A model generated the notes under the pieces. That model saw only the letters and a program-made list of their open reading frames with translations. It had not been told where the DNA came from and made no database searches. The translations under genes were made by a program, and so were the position numbers. Shown here piece after piece: positions 44,642 through 54,944 of a DNA stretch of 64,000 nt. Source of the stretch: Lentzea sp. NBRC 105346 (GTDB lineage: Bacteria > Actinomycetota > Actinomycetes > Mycobacteriales > Pseudonocardiaceae); assembly GCF_030269605.1 (NCBI RefSeq), contig NZ_BSTQ01000001.1, forward strand, positions 372,001-436,000, read 5' to 3'. Within the stretch, counting starts at the first letter, position 1, and the number at the start of each line of letters is the position of its first letter.

Positions 44642-44910
44642 TCGCGTCGCACATGGATCAGACCGTACACGACACGACGGACACGGCCGCCGCGCTGACC
44701 GCGGGTGTGACGTTGGTGCCCGGATGTTGCGGCGCGCCGAGAGACATACCGAGCACAGGAGCTCGCGGCACCGATGGGCCGGTTGGCGGCCGCGGAGCAG
44801 TGGAAGCGTGGGATCGCCCCGAATTCCTCCGCACTGGCGACACCGGTACTCCGCGACTCGGCAACGCGAGCAGTGAACGCCGACCTACACGAGCATGGGA
44901 AGGACCAGTC

Positions 44911-45438
44911 ATGAGCGATAGCTTCACAACGATTGATGTCGAGTACGCGGAGATCGAGGTCTACACCGCGGGCGAGTTGGTCGGCGACGACGGGGACTTG
45001 GCCGTTCCGTCTGGACGGTCCGCGCTGGCTCTTGGCTATGCCGAGGGCAACGGCGCGTTGCTCGTCTATGGGACTGCGGATGCGCTACGGAAGTGGCTGC
45101 GGCGAGCTCAACAGGAGCTCGATGATTCGCATCACGCTGGGGCAGAGGACGACCGTGCCATCGCCTACCGAGGCGGCTACGCCGCCGGCTTCGGGCTTGC
45201 CCGACTGAGCCGAGTGGAGGAGAGCAGGCAGGTCCCCAATGGACACACCTCGTGGACCAACCTTGCTGCGTCCTCAGTGGACGAGACCCAGCTCAACGAT
45301 GCCTGGCGTAAGGGATTCGAGGCGGGATCAGTGAGCGGCAGGGAGTGGCCACCGAGCCCTACGTTCGAGTCGCATCGGGCGGACGTGTTGATCGAAGGCG
45401 GCGAACGAGCTTGTAAGGCTCACCGGCCACCGGATTGA
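44911..45438 (+). CDS. hypothetical protein
   Basis: 175 residues, ATG with a GGAAGGA ribosome site. The N-terminal part (FTTIDVEYAEIEVYTAGELV, then SALALGYAEGNGALLVYGTADALRKWLRRA) looks like a compact alpha/beta fold; a helix ending WRKGFEAGSVSGREW lies towards the C-terminus. No known family was recognised. First of a run of small plus-strand genes like those on actinomycete plasmids. Confidence 0.65.
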   Translation: MSDSFTTIDVEYAEIEVYTAGELVGDDGDLAVPSGRSALALGYAEGNGALLVYGTADALRKWLRRAQQELDDSHHAGAEDDRAIAYRGGYAAGFGLARLSRVEESRQVPNGHTSWTNLAASSVDETQLNDAWRKGFEAGSVSGREWPPSPTFESHRADVLIEGGERACKAHRPPD

Positions 45439-45748
45439 TCGCGTCCGACACGAATCGAGATCTTTTATTCGGCCGAGATCCGCTTCGTGGAGTACGGATC
45501 GAACAGCGAACGCGATCGACGCGCGGCCCGACCGTCAGGAGAGGCCAGCGCTCGGATACCTCATCGGGCACGTGCATCGGCACATTCAAGCCGCAGCCGA
45601 GAACGAAGAGCCCGCCGAACCGATCGCCGCGGCGGTGTGCGCCCTGACGCACCTGGCCGATGCGCCGACTCGATGTCGATGAGCTGTTCGAACAGAACCG
45701 CGGTCACTACCGCGCCGAGGTACTCGAGCCACAAAGGGAGGCAAAGGG

Positions 45749-46078
45749 ATGACCCAGCAGGAAGAGAACGACATGACCGGACGTCAGTTCGTCTGCGGCG
45801 TGTGTAACAGCGTCACCGTGCCGGACGTAACGGAGAACAACGTTCGTGCGCTTGAGGCCGTGCTCACGAGTCGACAGGTGGCCAGGGTGCGGTCCATACG
45901 GGTTGGGCGCCGTTTCTCGATCACGTTCAGCATGCCGGCAGACGACGCCATCGAGATGATCACGAAGCACATGGACCGACTAGCGAGCGCCGGGAAGAAG
46001 CGTGGTTTTCCGCACCAGTCATTGCACAACCTGGTCACGCGCCTGACCTGGGTGCGCAACGAACTCCGGAAGGAGTAG
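45749..46078 (+). CDS. hypothetical protein with one CxxC
   Basis: 109 residues, ATG following a GGGAGGCAAAGG ribosome site (a second ATG lies at 45773). FVCGVCNSVTVPDVTENNVRAL gives a Cys-x-x-Cys. It continues with RSIRVGRRFSITFSMPADDA and a helical C-terminus. Function unknown. The next gene begins 2 bp after its stop, so they form an operon. Confidence 0.65.
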   Translation: MTQQEENDMTGRQFVCGVCNSVTVPDVTENNVRALEAVLTSRQVARVRSIRVGRRFSITFSMPADDAIEMITKHMDRLASAGKKRGFPHQSLHNLVTRLTWVRNELRKE

Positions 46079-46080
46079 AA

Positions 46081-46419
46081 ATGAGTGAGGCCGCAGAGCA
46101 GGTGGTCGACAGGTACACGAAGCACGCCGCCGCGCAGGCAGAGTCAGTTGTCGAGGCGGTCAAGTCGGTCCGAGCGGCGTGCAACACAGTCCTAACACGA
46201 CTGTCCGAGAAGCGGTACGAGCAGGCAGCCGCCGGGCTCTACACGGTCGTTGCCGGCGCCGCGGATGTGATGTCGACAGTCGACCGCCTGCTCGCCATCC
46301 TCACAACCATCACGGCAGTGGCGAGCATGGCCGACCTACCGATAACCGAGCGCCATGGCAACGCGGCCGACCGGATCGCCGAGATCGTCGTGCACGCGAT
46401 CGATGCAGAGGTCGAGTGA
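46081..46419 (+). CDS. hypothetical helical protein
   Basis: 112 residues starting MSEAAEQVVDRYTKHAAAQAESV, entirely helical by appearance with heptad-like Ala/Val spacing. It has a GGAAGGAG ribosome site inside the end of the previous gene. A small structural or regulatory role is possible; no family recognised. Confidence 0.6.
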   Translation: MSEAAEQVVDRYTKHAAAQAESVVEAVKSVRAACNTVLTRLSEKRYEQAAAGLYTVVAGAADVMSTVDRLLAILTTITAVASMADLPITERHGNAADRIAEIVVHAIDAEVE

Positions 46420-46657
46420 TGAACCCCAACAGGCAGAGGCGGTGAAGTCGATCCGCGGCTGCGCATGTTCGCGCTCACCACAACTGTGACCGACCACTGT
46501 CACCTGCTCGCCACGGCGACGCCCGGATATGCGGACCCGCAGACGTCAAGGTTCGATCTGCGATCGGCGGTCAACCTCGTCCGTGGCCCTCCCGCCGAGC
46601 ACATCACCGGCCTGGGCTACCCGGACCTGCAGCACCTCACAGAGCGGGAAAGAGGTC

Positions 46658-46807
46658 ATGGAAGGCAAGGGCAACGCCGCCGCCGAGCAGAGGCCGGCCT
46701 CCCGAGTGCCCTCCAGAGGCCCAGGGAGCAACTCCAACAAGACCCTGAGGGAGATCCGCGCGCTCAACGACCAGTGTCCGGAGGAGATGAGCGAAGCGGA
46801 CCCGTAG
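46658..46807 (+). CDS. possible small protein
   Basis: 49 residues, MEGKGNAAAEQRPASRVPSR, ending LNDQCPEEMSEADP, with a GAAAGAGG ribosome site. Short, no homologue recognised, and coding character is weak. Confidence 0.3.
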   Translation: MEGKGNAAAEQRPASRVPSRGPGSNSNKTLREIRALNDQCPEEMSEADP

Positions 46808-47041
46808 CGATCCATGGATCGGACAGGCCAGGCTCGGTACGCACGCTGTGGCTGCGGCGAAAGCGACGTTTGGCACGGCGACGTGCGCGCGCTGTCAACG
46901 GGCGTGATCGCCGTCCTCGTCGACCTGGCCGACGTCATGCGCGTTTGTCTGCCCGCTGGACGCGGCCGCGCGAGACCCCTTCATGCTCCGCGGCGAACGA
47001 CGAATGCGATCGCCTCCAACGGATGAAAGTACGGAACCAAG

Positions 47042-47509
47042 ATGACGAACGACCATCAAGAGAGCGAGACGTTCGAGGAGATTTGGATCTTCGGCGGCTC
47101 CTACGCGACAAAGACCGGCAGGCGCTGGCATCGATGGATCAGACCCGACGATGAAGAGGTCTACTTTGACAGCAAGGGAAGTTACGTCGTCGGCTGCACC
47201 TACCGGGTGAGGCTGTCGTGCCCAGGGCCTGACGATCTTCGAATGCATGGCCGTGGGCGATACGAGCCCGAGGCGCGCGAGGTCTCCTTGGAGCTGTGCG
47301 AGCAGCTTCAGGCGCAGCACAGGGCTGCGGAGACGGCCATCCAGCGGAAACAGTTGGAGCGCAAGCTCAAGGCCGAAGACCCACTCGCCGATGTGTTGGG
47401 CCGGCTGGCGGACATCGCCGTAGCGGTGCCGCCGATGCAGCGGGACGGATTCGCCGCGCTCGTCCTGCGCACGGTCTACAGGGCGTACTTCCAGCCACCG
47501 AAGAACTAG
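47042..47509 (+). CDS. hypothetical protein
   Basis: 155 residues. The first half is beta-like and aromatic (ETFEEIWIFGGSYATKTGRRW, then EEVYFDSKGSYVVGCTYRV), suggesting a small barrel. The second half is a charged coiled coil (LCEQLQAQHRAAETAIQRKQ) and an amphipathic C-terminal helix. Mobile-element style cargo; not recognised. Confidence 0.6.
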   Translation: MTNDHQESETFEEIWIFGGSYATKTGRRWHRWIRPDDEEVYFDSKGSYVVGCTYRVRLSCPGPDDLRMHGRGRYEPEAREVSLELCEQLQAQHRAAETAIQRKQLERKLKAEDPLADVLGRLADIAVAVPPMQRDGFAALVLRTVYRAYFQPPKN

Positions 47510-48255
47510 ATCAAGCCACAACGCGCCGCGGCGAGCTGGCCTTCTTCGTCGAAGGATCGCGTGTGCCGATCCGCAGGTACGCGAAGCGCAGGCCAGACTG
47601 AACGACACCGAACAGGAGCGGCGCATCGCCGCTCTGCCCGTCGTCCGGTACAGCGTCACGAGAGCCGGAGGCAGCCAACGCATCAGGCGTCCCGACAGCG
47701 ACGCTCAACGAATAGCCGTCGCATCCACAGTCGGACCGCCTAAGCCGCGCCGTGGATGCCTTGATCGAGCTGAACCGCCCCGGCTGCGAGCTGAAGACCT
47801 CATCGGCGAACTCGGCGAGGCGCTTACCGCCAACGACCGCTGCGAGCGGTGCGTACACGGACAGGCGTCGACCGGGGAAGCGCCGGCCGCGCACTCACCG
47901 CAAGAGCGATGCATAGCGCCCCCTTTCACTGGCACACCGTGGCTAGCCGCGCACGCCGAGGTCAGCTAGCTGGCTGGATGGGAACCAGACCTTCCATGCG
48001 CGCTGTTGCGCAATGATCTCGCCGCTCGTACTCACTCCTCATCGGAGCGCGTCCGCATCACTAACGGCCATCCCGCACGGCTCAAGCGCGCACGACCCGA
48101 TCTCCGCCGACGCCGTAGCCGCCGCGCGCAAGGCGATCCGCGGGCCGCGTGCAGGCGAGAAGCGACGATCGCGCATGGCTTCGAGATCAACAACTCACAA
48201 CGTGTGGCTTGTGATTGATCTGTTCACGCGGAAACCTACGAGAGGAACCTGCTCC
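47510..48255. other. no supported gene
   Basis: 746 bp. A plus-strand frame around 47555-47969 reads reasonably (QARLNDTEQERRIAALPVVR, later NDRCERCVHGQ) but has no start codon, so it may be a decayed gene. Nothing else is supported. Confidence 0.4.
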
Positions 48256-48780
48256 ATGCCCGACACCGTCCCTGATATTCCACTGTGGATTGCGCACCTT
48301 CCTGTGGTCGGTGGTCTGGCGGTCCCGTGGATCACGCCGCGCACCACCGATGGACGATATCTACTCGGTTCCATCGACCGTGATCGGATGCATCAGGCGC
48401 TTGTGTACCGGTGGTGCGGTGTGTGCGGCCGGCCGCTGGACGACCGATTGGTGCTGCTGATGCGCCTGTCGGATCTGCCGCGACAGTGCACCAACGAACC
48501 TGCGCTGCATCCCCAGTGCGCTGCCTACACCGCAGCCGCGTGCCCGATGGTCAGCGGAAAGCTGGATCACTACCGGTCGACACCGGTGCGCCTTGACGCG
48601 ACGATGGCGCCGTCATCTGACACGTCTGCCCGCCAGGGGGCGGCGGCCGAGCCATGGTTCGCCGTTTGGTTGCGCACGTATCGGGTCATTCCCGACGGGG
48701 ACAACCTCGCCGCGTCCTACAACGACATCTCCCCGCTGCGGATTCGATCCATCACTTGGTCCGTGTCCGGCCTCCTGTGA
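48256..48780 (+). CDS. hypothetical protein with zinc-finger-like cysteines
   Basis: 174 residues from the ATG at 48256 (the open frame extends upstream without coding character). The motif RWCGVCGRPLDDRLVLLMR supplies CxxC, and PALHPQCAAYTAAACP supplies His/Cys downstream, suggesting a metal-binding knuckle. Similar small proteins occur on actinomycete plasmids and integrative elements; no function is known. Confidence 0.65.
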   Translation: MPDTVPDIPLWIAHLPVVGGLAVPWITPRTTDGRYLLGSIDRDRMHQALVYRWCGVCGRPLDDRLVLLMRLSDLPRQCTNEPALHPQCAAYTAAACPMVSGKLDHYRSTPVRLDATMAPSSDTSARQGAAAEPWFAVWLRTYRVIPDGDNLAASYNDISPLRIRSITWSVSGLL

Positions 48781-49239
48781 CGACAACGCCGGTCCGCCGT
48801 GCCGGTTCCGGTTTCTATCCCATGGTTAGCCCGGCGTCTCTTGTCGACGTGAGACGAACGACGTCGGCGGCTCGCCGACGCTGTCTCGCTGCTGTCCTAT
48901 GTGGAGCGATAAGCAGCCTGGCGCTGTGCCGTCCTGCCGGTTTTTGTCTCCCTTCGGAGTTCCACTTCTTGACGGTCGGCCGTACTGCCTTCCATGGCAT
49001 CGAATGTACCTGCAGGCACGCGGATCCGGCGCCGCACAAAGTCGATCCCGCCAGAAGGCAAGGTGATCGCAGTCAAGGAACCGTGTCCGGATCCCAGTCT
49101 GACCTTCTCGCGCCTGCTCAGATCACACGGAACCTTCCGGCCTTCATCTCGAAGCATTCGGCCACAAAGTCCAGAGTGGACTGTCTGTTGCGGCTGCCAT
49201 CAACCGCAAACAAGTTCAAGGCTAACGAAAGGCACCACC
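48781..49239. other. no supported gene
   Basis: 459 bp. Frames across this gap read poorly and lack ribosome sites. Confidence 0.4.
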
Positions 49240-49851
49240 GTGACCAACCCTCCCGTTCTGCCCGAGTACACCGTCGAAGCCGCCAACCAGCCGCTGCCCA
49301 CAGCGGTCATTGATTGCGCCGCGAAGCTAGGCCGGTTGGCGGCTCATTTCGTTGCCTCCGACTATCCCAGGCCGGGGCAGGCGTTCGAATGGATCGTCAA
49401 CAACAACCGCGCCGGCGGAGATCCCGAGTTGCGCGCCCTGGCCCTGGCCGCCGGACGGTGGGTCGAGCACGGCATGTTCTTGACCCAGTTCAGCGCCGCC
49501 TTCACCGCCGCCGCCCTGACCGAGCAGACCACCGGCTTCGTGGCAACCAATGGAGTGATCGGCGCGGAGCCCGACACCACCAACGCCGTGTGGCCAATCC
49601 CGGCAGTCCTGGACCGCCCATCGATTCAGGTTGCTTTGGCCGACACCCTAGCCCGCGCCTACGGCGGCACTATTCCGACCGCACGTGACCACTTCGCCGC
49701 GGGGAGGGCGCTCGACCACGTTGCGGCGATCGCCGAATCACTGTCCTATGACGGCCGCATCGTCAACGCAGCCTCACCCGTCGGCGCCGTGCAGAACTTC
49801 GCCCGCCTCATTGGACGGCGCAGCACCGCGCACGACGCCATCACCGGTTGA
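49240..49851 (+). CDS. hypothetical protein
   Basis: 203 residues from the GTG at 49240. Alanine-rich and helical: VIDCAAKLGRLAAHFVASDY, then LALAAGRWVEHGMFLTQFSA and DHFAAGRALDHVAAIAESLS. It may form a helical bundle. No family recognised. The frame continues upstream to 48994 without coding character. Confidence 0.6.
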   Translation: MTNPPVLPEYTVEAANQPLPTAVIDCAAKLGRLAAHFVASDYPRPGQAFEWIVNNNRAGGDPELRALALAAGRWVEHGMFLTQFSAAFTAAALTEQTTGFVATNGVIGAEPDTTNAVWPIPAVLDRPSIQVALADTLARAYGGTIPTARDHFAAGRALDHVAAIAESLSYDGRIVNAASPVGAVQNFARLIGRRSTAHDAITG

Positions 49852-50210
49852 GCTGCGGCCGTTGGGCTGCACCACTTCGCTTGTCCCGCCGACGGGAACG
49901 CTCGCCAGATTGCTGTGCAGGGTATCGATCACGAGCTCGTTCTCGTGAAGTGACGCGTTGCATCAGGGCTGCAGCCGTGGTTGGGCGGCGGACAGCCGTG
50001 TGCCCGTCCTGACACCGGTTAAGTAACCCAATCGGCGGGCAGACGGCTCACAGACCTGGCCAGCCATGGCTCCGTGGACCTCACACCTGGCGCCCCGCGC
50101 ATTACCGCACGGCTGCGCCGACAGGTCAGTCGATCAACCAGGCCCGCGCGGCCAGGCGCAGCCCGACTCGTTCCTGACAACGCCAAGTACGACAAGACCG
50201 AGAGGATGTC
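49852..50210. other. no supported gene
   Basis: 359 bp between two plus-strand genes. Nothing convincing seen. Confidence 0.4.
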
Positions 50211-51221
50211 ATGGTTTCCCTGAAGGTGGCCGACACGAGCAATCTCATCGCCGCGGTGCCATGTCTACTTGGATTTCATCCGGAGGACTCGCTGGTCGTG
50301 CTGGTCGTGAGTCAGGGACAGGTTACCGCGACCTTGCGGCTGGACCTTCCGGCCAAACGGCACCGGAGCCAAGTAGCCGACCAGATTGCCCGCTGTGTGA
50401 GGAACCAGGAGAACCCGGCTGGCGTGATTCTGGTGGTGTATGGCGGCGGCACTGTCGACGCAGTGGACATCCTGCCGCAGGCCGGGCTGATCGACGAGCT
50501 CGACTACTCGTTGACCTGTGTTCGAGTAAAAGTCCTCGAGGCCGTGTGGTTGGAGGCCTCGGTCAGCGGAGCGACCTGGCATTGCTACTGCGGCTGCGGA
50601 CGCACTGGAGCGCTGCCGGAGCTGGAGGAAACTGAGGTTGCCGCTGTGACCGCGGCCAGGGGGTTGGTCACGTTCGCGACCAGGGCGGAGGTCGCAGCTC
50701 AGGTGGCACCGGTCGCCGAGGACATACTCGAGCGACGGTCGGCGTTGCTCGATGAGGCGAGTTCGGGGCCGCGACCCGAAGGTGCAGCGGGTTGGAAACT
50801 CGTGCGTGCGGCGGTAGCCGCGATGGCCGAGCGGTCGGAATCGCTCAGCGACGATGAGGTAGTGCAGCTGGCGCTGGCACTGTCGGACCTCAGGGTCCGT
50901 GACGCGTCTCTGTCGCTCGCGGTCGATGCCACTGCGGCCGCCGCGGAACAGTTGCTCCTCGAGCTCACCCGCGGATGCCCGGTGCCCGAACGTGCCGAGC
51001 CGGCGACGCTGCTGGCGTTCTTCGCCTACCTGCGTGGTGATGGGGGCCTCGCCTCCGAGGCGCTCACTCAAGCCGCGGCGGCCTGCCCCGGCCACAGGCT
51101 GGCTGGACTGATGCGCCATGCACTCGACGAAGGGCTCTCGCCCGCGCGGGTGCGTGAGCTCGCAATCGACGCTGCCGCTGAGGCCCGCTCACTGTGCGAG
51201 GACGACGCGCACGCCGACTAG
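50211..51221 (+). CDS. DUF4192 domain protein
   Basis: 336 residues. The N-terminus is diagnostic for DUF4192: TSNLIAAVPCLLGFHPEDSL, then a strand LVVLVVSQGQ, then VILVVYGGG and a Trp-x-Cys stretch (GATWHCYCGCGR). The C-terminal half is a helical repeat (LALSDLRVRDASLSLAVDAT, later RLAGLMRHALDEGLSPARVR). The family is widespread in actinobacteria, often on plasmids and in mobile DNA, with no established function. The start is ATG 50211 with an AGAGGA ribosome site. Confidence 0.85.
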   Translation: MVSLKVADTSNLIAAVPCLLGFHPEDSLVVLVVSQGQVTATLRLDLPAKRHRSQVADQIARCVRNQENPAGVILVVYGGGTVDAVDILPQAGLIDELDYSLTCVRVKVLEAVWLEASVSGATWHCYCGCGRTGALPELEETEVAAVTAARGLVTFATRAEVAAQVAPVAEDILERRSALLDEASSGPRPEGAAGWKLVRAAVAAMAERSESLSDDEVVQLALALSDLRVRDASLSLAVDATAAAAEQLLLELTRGCPVPERAEPATLLAFFAYLRGDGGLASEALTQAAAACPGHRLAGLMRHALDEGLSPARVRELAIDAAAEARSLCEDDAHAD

Positions 51222-52015
51222 CGCATATCGGCAGCGGCGTCTGGTTGCCCTCGAGCCCACTTGCGCAGCCAGGCGTCGTTGTGCGCTCACCTTGAGCGCC
51301 ATACGGATCACACACGGGAGAGCTCGAAGGTGACGCGGAGCTGCGGTCGAGGAGCTGACTACAGCAGGGGAGCAGTCCGAAACCAGCAGTGTCAAGCCGT
51401 CATCAGCCCAGGCATGGTCGTCGACATCGGCGTTCACCACTGAATGGGGCGGCCGTGAAGATGCGTGGCGCGGGTGAATCGACGACACGTCGACAACCTG
51501 CGGCGCGAGACGCGGACGGCGGAGCCCGTATGCGCAGATCGACTGGTCGATCGCACCCAGCCCTTGACCCCAAGGTCATCAGTGTGGGCTTGCCTGCGCA
51601 CATCCTGACCGGCGTAGCGAAAACCCTGTAGTCCATGAACCTGCTCGAGCCCGCGAAGCATGCCACCGACGGCTGACAAGTCGTCGTACGTGCGATATCG
51701 GCAGATCGGGAACCGAGGCACGCTGGCACCCGCGCGCCAGTGATCGAGCGACACCCTCCTTCTTCCTTCTGAAACACGAAGAAGCGCGCGCGATTCCTTG
51801 CCACAGCACAGCGAATCCCCACCATCCAAGCCACACGTGGCGAGCAACGCCACGTCGCCAGGTGGACCGAGGCCTCGCACCCACCTTGAGGTTCCGATCG
51901 CCACATCAGGGTCCGTCACCGCTTTCCCACGCGCTCCGACGATCACCGCCTGAGTCGTACGGCACGACGCAAGCGTGAACTGCGCGAGACCGAAGAAGCA
52001 AGGAAACACAACACA
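51222..52015. other. no supported gene
   Basis: 794 bp. The phrase GAAACCAGCAG appears near 51380 and again near 52059, perhaps debris of duplication. A minus-strand frame (51434-52219) crosses the next gene and reads poorly. Confidence 0.4.
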
Positions 52016-52306
52016 ATGTGGACGGAGCCAGCGAATACGCAGCCAACTGGGACAGTCAGAAACCAGCAGACGGTCAGTCCTCCGACGCCAGATGGTCACT
52101 ATGTCGTTCGGATCGACCAAGGCCGCCAAGCCGCATGGATCATCGATCCTGAAGGGCAGATCATCGAGGCGTACGCACCGGGGCTGACCCGCCGCACAAC
52201 GGCCGCCGCCATCGCCCAAGGAGGCTGGCGACTATGTCCACACGGGACATGGACAATCAACATCCACGCCAACGGACATGAGCACGCCATCGACCGAGCC
52301 ACCTGA
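52016..52306 (+). CDS. small hypothetical protein
   Basis: 96 residues. HYVVRIDQGRQAAWIIDPEG and IAQGGWRLCPHGTWTINIHA give a two-half beta-like pattern. Not recognised. The ribosome site is weak. Confidence 0.5.
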   Translation: MWTEPANTQPTGTVRNQQTVSPPTPDGHYVVRIDQGRQAAWIIDPEGQIIEAYAPGLTRRTTAAAIAQGGWRLCPHGTWTINIHANGHEHAIDRAT

Positions 52307-52687
52307 ACAGAACAGGTGAGCGACCGCGCTGCCGTCATGGCGCCGGCAGCGGGCGCGCAATCTCCCACGCTGACGACCTCGCCTGACGGTACAACGCTGA
52401 TCGCCCGCGCCCGCGCCACATCCACCTCCTCGCGGGCAGCACCGGAACGAAGCAGCCACCGGAGCCTGCCCGGTTCATCGCGCAGGCCGCATCCTTCGCC
52501 AGCATCTCGACCGGGCTCTGTGTCGCAGCGGCCGTACGAAGCCAACTCGAGCAGCACGCCGACGCCGAAAAGCAACCTCGGGGTTGAGGTCCGCGAACGA
52601 CACAGCCTGACGGCGCCACCGGATCCATTCGTGGGACCTACCAGGTGCAACATTCGCCACTGGCCCGACAACACACAAGAAGGAGCC
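52307..52687. other. no supported gene
   Basis: 381 bp between hypothetical genes. The open frame upstream of 52688 is low-complexity and unlikely to be translated. Confidence 0.4.
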
Positions 52688-53332
52688 ATGTCCAACAACG
52701 AAGCCGACATCATCGACCAGATCGACGAGGTCACCGAACCGGGCCCCGATGCCGCCACCTGGACCAGCGAGCCCGAAGCCGGAGATGCCGGCTGGATGGA
52801 ACCCGAGCCGGGCAAGATGCATGCCCTCATGCTCTGGCAAGACGGCGCCGAGATCGTAGAGATCAACTGCGACGACCCCAGCTCCGACATCACGGAGCTC
52901 GTGGGAGACCCCGTGGCTGAACGCATGCCGCTTCTGACTGGACTTACCGCCTGGGTCGGCGACAACAGTCTCACGGGTCCACCCAACCCCGGTGCTACCG
53001 GCTTCCTGGACGAGTTGCTGCGCGATGCCATCTCCGGCGACTACGCGGTGAGCGATGCCGATCGCGACCGCGTCACCGAACTGCTCGCACACCCGGACAA
53101 GGCCCCGATCGTCCATGGCCCCTGCCTCGTCACCGGAACCGACGACAGCGGTGACCGTGCCGGCCCCCTCAACGACGCATTTCGGCACTGGTTCGCCCGG
53201 TATATCCAGACCGGAGTCCAACAGCGGGCAGAGGAGGCAGAGCGCGTGCGCCAGGCGCTAGCTGGACTGGGCCTCAATGTCGTCGCCGTCGGAGTGAACG
53301 CAATCGCGAGCATCGCGATCGTGCGCCCGTAA
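52688..53332 (+). CDS. DUF3846-like protein
   Basis: 214 residues, ATG with an AGGAG ribosome site 3 bases upstream. MHALMLWQDGAEIVEINCDD, followed by ITELVGDPV, later NSLTGPPNPGATGFLDELL and IVHGPCLVTGTDDSGD, resembles the order of strands in DUF3846 proteins of phage and plasmid origin. The acidic N-terminus and helical C-terminus (QQRAEEAERVRQALAGLG) are extra. Function unknown. Confidence 0.55.
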   Translation: MSNNEADIIDQIDEVTEPGPDAATWTSEPEAGDAGWMEPEPGKMHALMLWQDGAEIVEINCDDPSSDITELVGDPVAERMPLLTGLTAWVGDNSLTGPPNPGATGFLDELLRDAISGDYAVSDADRDRVTELLAHPDKAPIVHGPCLVTGTDDSGDRAGPLNDAFRHWFARYIQTGVQQRAEEAERVRQALAGLGLNVVAVGVNAIASIAIVRP

Positions 53333-53352
53333 GGCCCCTGTAGGCCGGGGCC
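53333..53352 (+). terminator. short hairpin terminator
   Basis: GGCCCC and GGGGCC with an 8-base loop, immediately after the stop of the DUF3846-like gene. Confidence 0.5.
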
Positions 53353-53752
53353 AGCCGTCGAGCCGCGCACCGCCTGCTTCGTCCGCAAAACGAAATGGCT
53401 GCACCTCAAAGCGAAACCGAGAAGGCGGCCTGAACGAACCCGATTCCCAGGAATCCTCCGCCGCTGGGCAGGCCCCGCGCGCCCGCATCGCGAAGCCTGC
53501 CCAGCGGCGAACACAGACGCCTACCTGACCCCGCACAACGTTCGTCACCGCTGCGATCGCCGCCACCACGGCAAGACGTCACCTACGCGTCGACGCCCAG
53601 CTGCTCGTCGCGGCGTCGACACCGTCTAGCGGCTTGCGTGGACTACCGCCGACCTCGGCGGCGCCGAGGTTCCCGCGCGCCACCCCATTCGAGGAAGCGC
53701 TGACGCTGCGGCAGGCGCGCACCGCTGATACCGCTCTCTGGCAGGAGGCCCA
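53353..53752. other. no supported gene
   Basis: 400 bp. No coding frame with a ribosome site. Probably the control region of the MarR gene. Confidence 0.4.
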
Positions 53753-54343
53753 GTGACGCCCGAACTATCCCCACCCGTCGGCGAACGTACACCAGCGTGC
53801 GGGAGCGACTGCTCGGCTGTCGCGTCCGGTGACGTGGCTGCGAGCATCGCCGCGTTGACGACCATCCATCGCGCCAGCACGAGTATCCGGATGCACCTGG
53901 AGGCCTCCGCGTTGCGGGCCTACGACCTGAGCTGGACCGCCTTCGTCGTCATGGTGATCCTGCAGAGTGCAGGAGAGGCACAGACCAGTCACGTCGCGGC
54001 GCAGGCAGGCATCTCGAAAAGTACCTTGACCGGCGTCGTCAAAACGCTTGTCCATCGTGGACTGCTCCGCCGCGAACCGCACCCGATCGACCGTCGCCTC
54101 GTACTCGTCGAACTCACTGCGGCCGGTGGGGAGATGCTGCACGAGGTCAGCTCCAAGTACAGCGCCGAAGCCGAGTTCGTGACGAGCACGCTGAGCCCCT
54201 CCGAGACCGCGGTGCTCACCGGCCTACTCGCTCGCGTCACTGAACACCTCAACGAGGCAGGGGAGAAGCGCCGCGCTCTCCTGCACCAGGACATGACCCT
54301 TCCGCGGCGGCGATCCGGGCGGCGTGCCAAGCAGGACGCGTGA
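53753..54343 (+). CDS. MarR-family transcriptional regulator
   Basis: 196 residues from GTG. The winged HTH is at about residues 60-130: DLSWTAFVVMVILQSAGEAQ, HVAAQAGISKSTLTGVVKTL for the recognition helix, and the wing RREPHPIDRRLVLVELT. Dimerisation helices flank it, as in MarR proteins. Its targets are unknown; it may control nearby cargo genes. A 140-bp gap separates it from the next gene. Confidence 0.88.
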   Translation: MTPELSPPVGERTPACGSDCSAVASGDVAASIAALTTIHRASTSIRMHLEASALRAYDLSWTAFVVMVILQSAGEAQTSHVAAQAGISKSTLTGVVKTLVHRGLLRREPHPIDRRLVLVELTAAGGEMLHEVSSKYSAEAEFVTSTLSPSETAVLTGLLARVTEHLNEAGEKRRALLHQDMTLPRRRSGRRAKQDA

Positions 54344-54488
54344 GTTCGAACCCCTCACGCAATTGTGCGTCGCTGACGACGCCCGCAACAGAGGCATCCG
54401 CGTGGAGCACCGCACCGGCCCCACGCCTTAGACGGAAGCGGGTGGACATCCGCTCGACGTCAACACAGATCAGGAAGAGGAAAGGCAG

Positions 54489-54938
54489 ATGGGTTCACGC
54501 AATCCCTCCATTAAGGACTTGATGAATCGGCAACAGTGGTCAGCACAGCGCGTGGCCGAGCAGGCAGGTCAACGACACGCGGCTCGGTGCATCGCAAGCG
54601 CAACGGCGCTGTTGCGCACTGTGTTTCCGGACGCGGCGGAGGTTGTTGTTGACCTGTCCGACTGGTACGACAACACCGGTTCGGTGAACCTCAACGCCAT
54701 CCTGGACCACGAGCGAACCGTGCTGTGGCGTCACACCGACATTCCACGCAAAGAGTGCGGCGGGTCGACGCCGCTGCCGGCCGAGATCATGCTGGCACGC
54801 GAGCAGGTTGAAGAAGCGTGGAACGCCTTCGTTCGTGACGCCGCCAACTACTTCGAGCTCGCCTTGGACTTCGGCTACCCGGACACTCTCGGCTGGGAGC
54901 ACGTCGATCCGACATCCGGCGACTACACCGGGCTATAG
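54489..54938 (+). CDS. hypothetical protein
   Basis: 149 residues, ATG after a GAGGAAAGG ribosome site. It reads VFPDAAEVVVDLSDWYDNTG, with an alternating strand/helix pattern and a C-terminal Trp-rich end (GYPDTLGWEHVDPTSGDYTG). Not recognised. The next gene starts 6 bp after its stop, so they may be cotranscribed. Confidence 0.65.
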   Translation: MGSRNPSIKDLMNRQQWSAQRVAEQAGQRHAARCIASATALLRTVFPDAAEVVVDLSDWYDNTGSVNLNAILDHERTVLWRHTDIPRKECGGSTPLPAEIMLAREQVEEAWNAFVRDAANYFELALDFGYPDTLGWEHVDPTSGDYTGL

Positions 54939-54944
54939 CGCGTA

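Noticed and set aside
45560..45690. Short frame reading GYLIGHVHRHIQAAAENEEP
   Set aside because: No start codon or ribosome site; too short to support.
47555..47969. Open plus-strand frame with a Cys-x-x-Cys
   Set aside because: No start codon in frame; could be a decayed gene, but not supportable as a CDS.
51434..52219. 261-codon minus-strand frame
   Set aside because: Overlaps the better-supported 52016 gene on the other strand and reads poorly.
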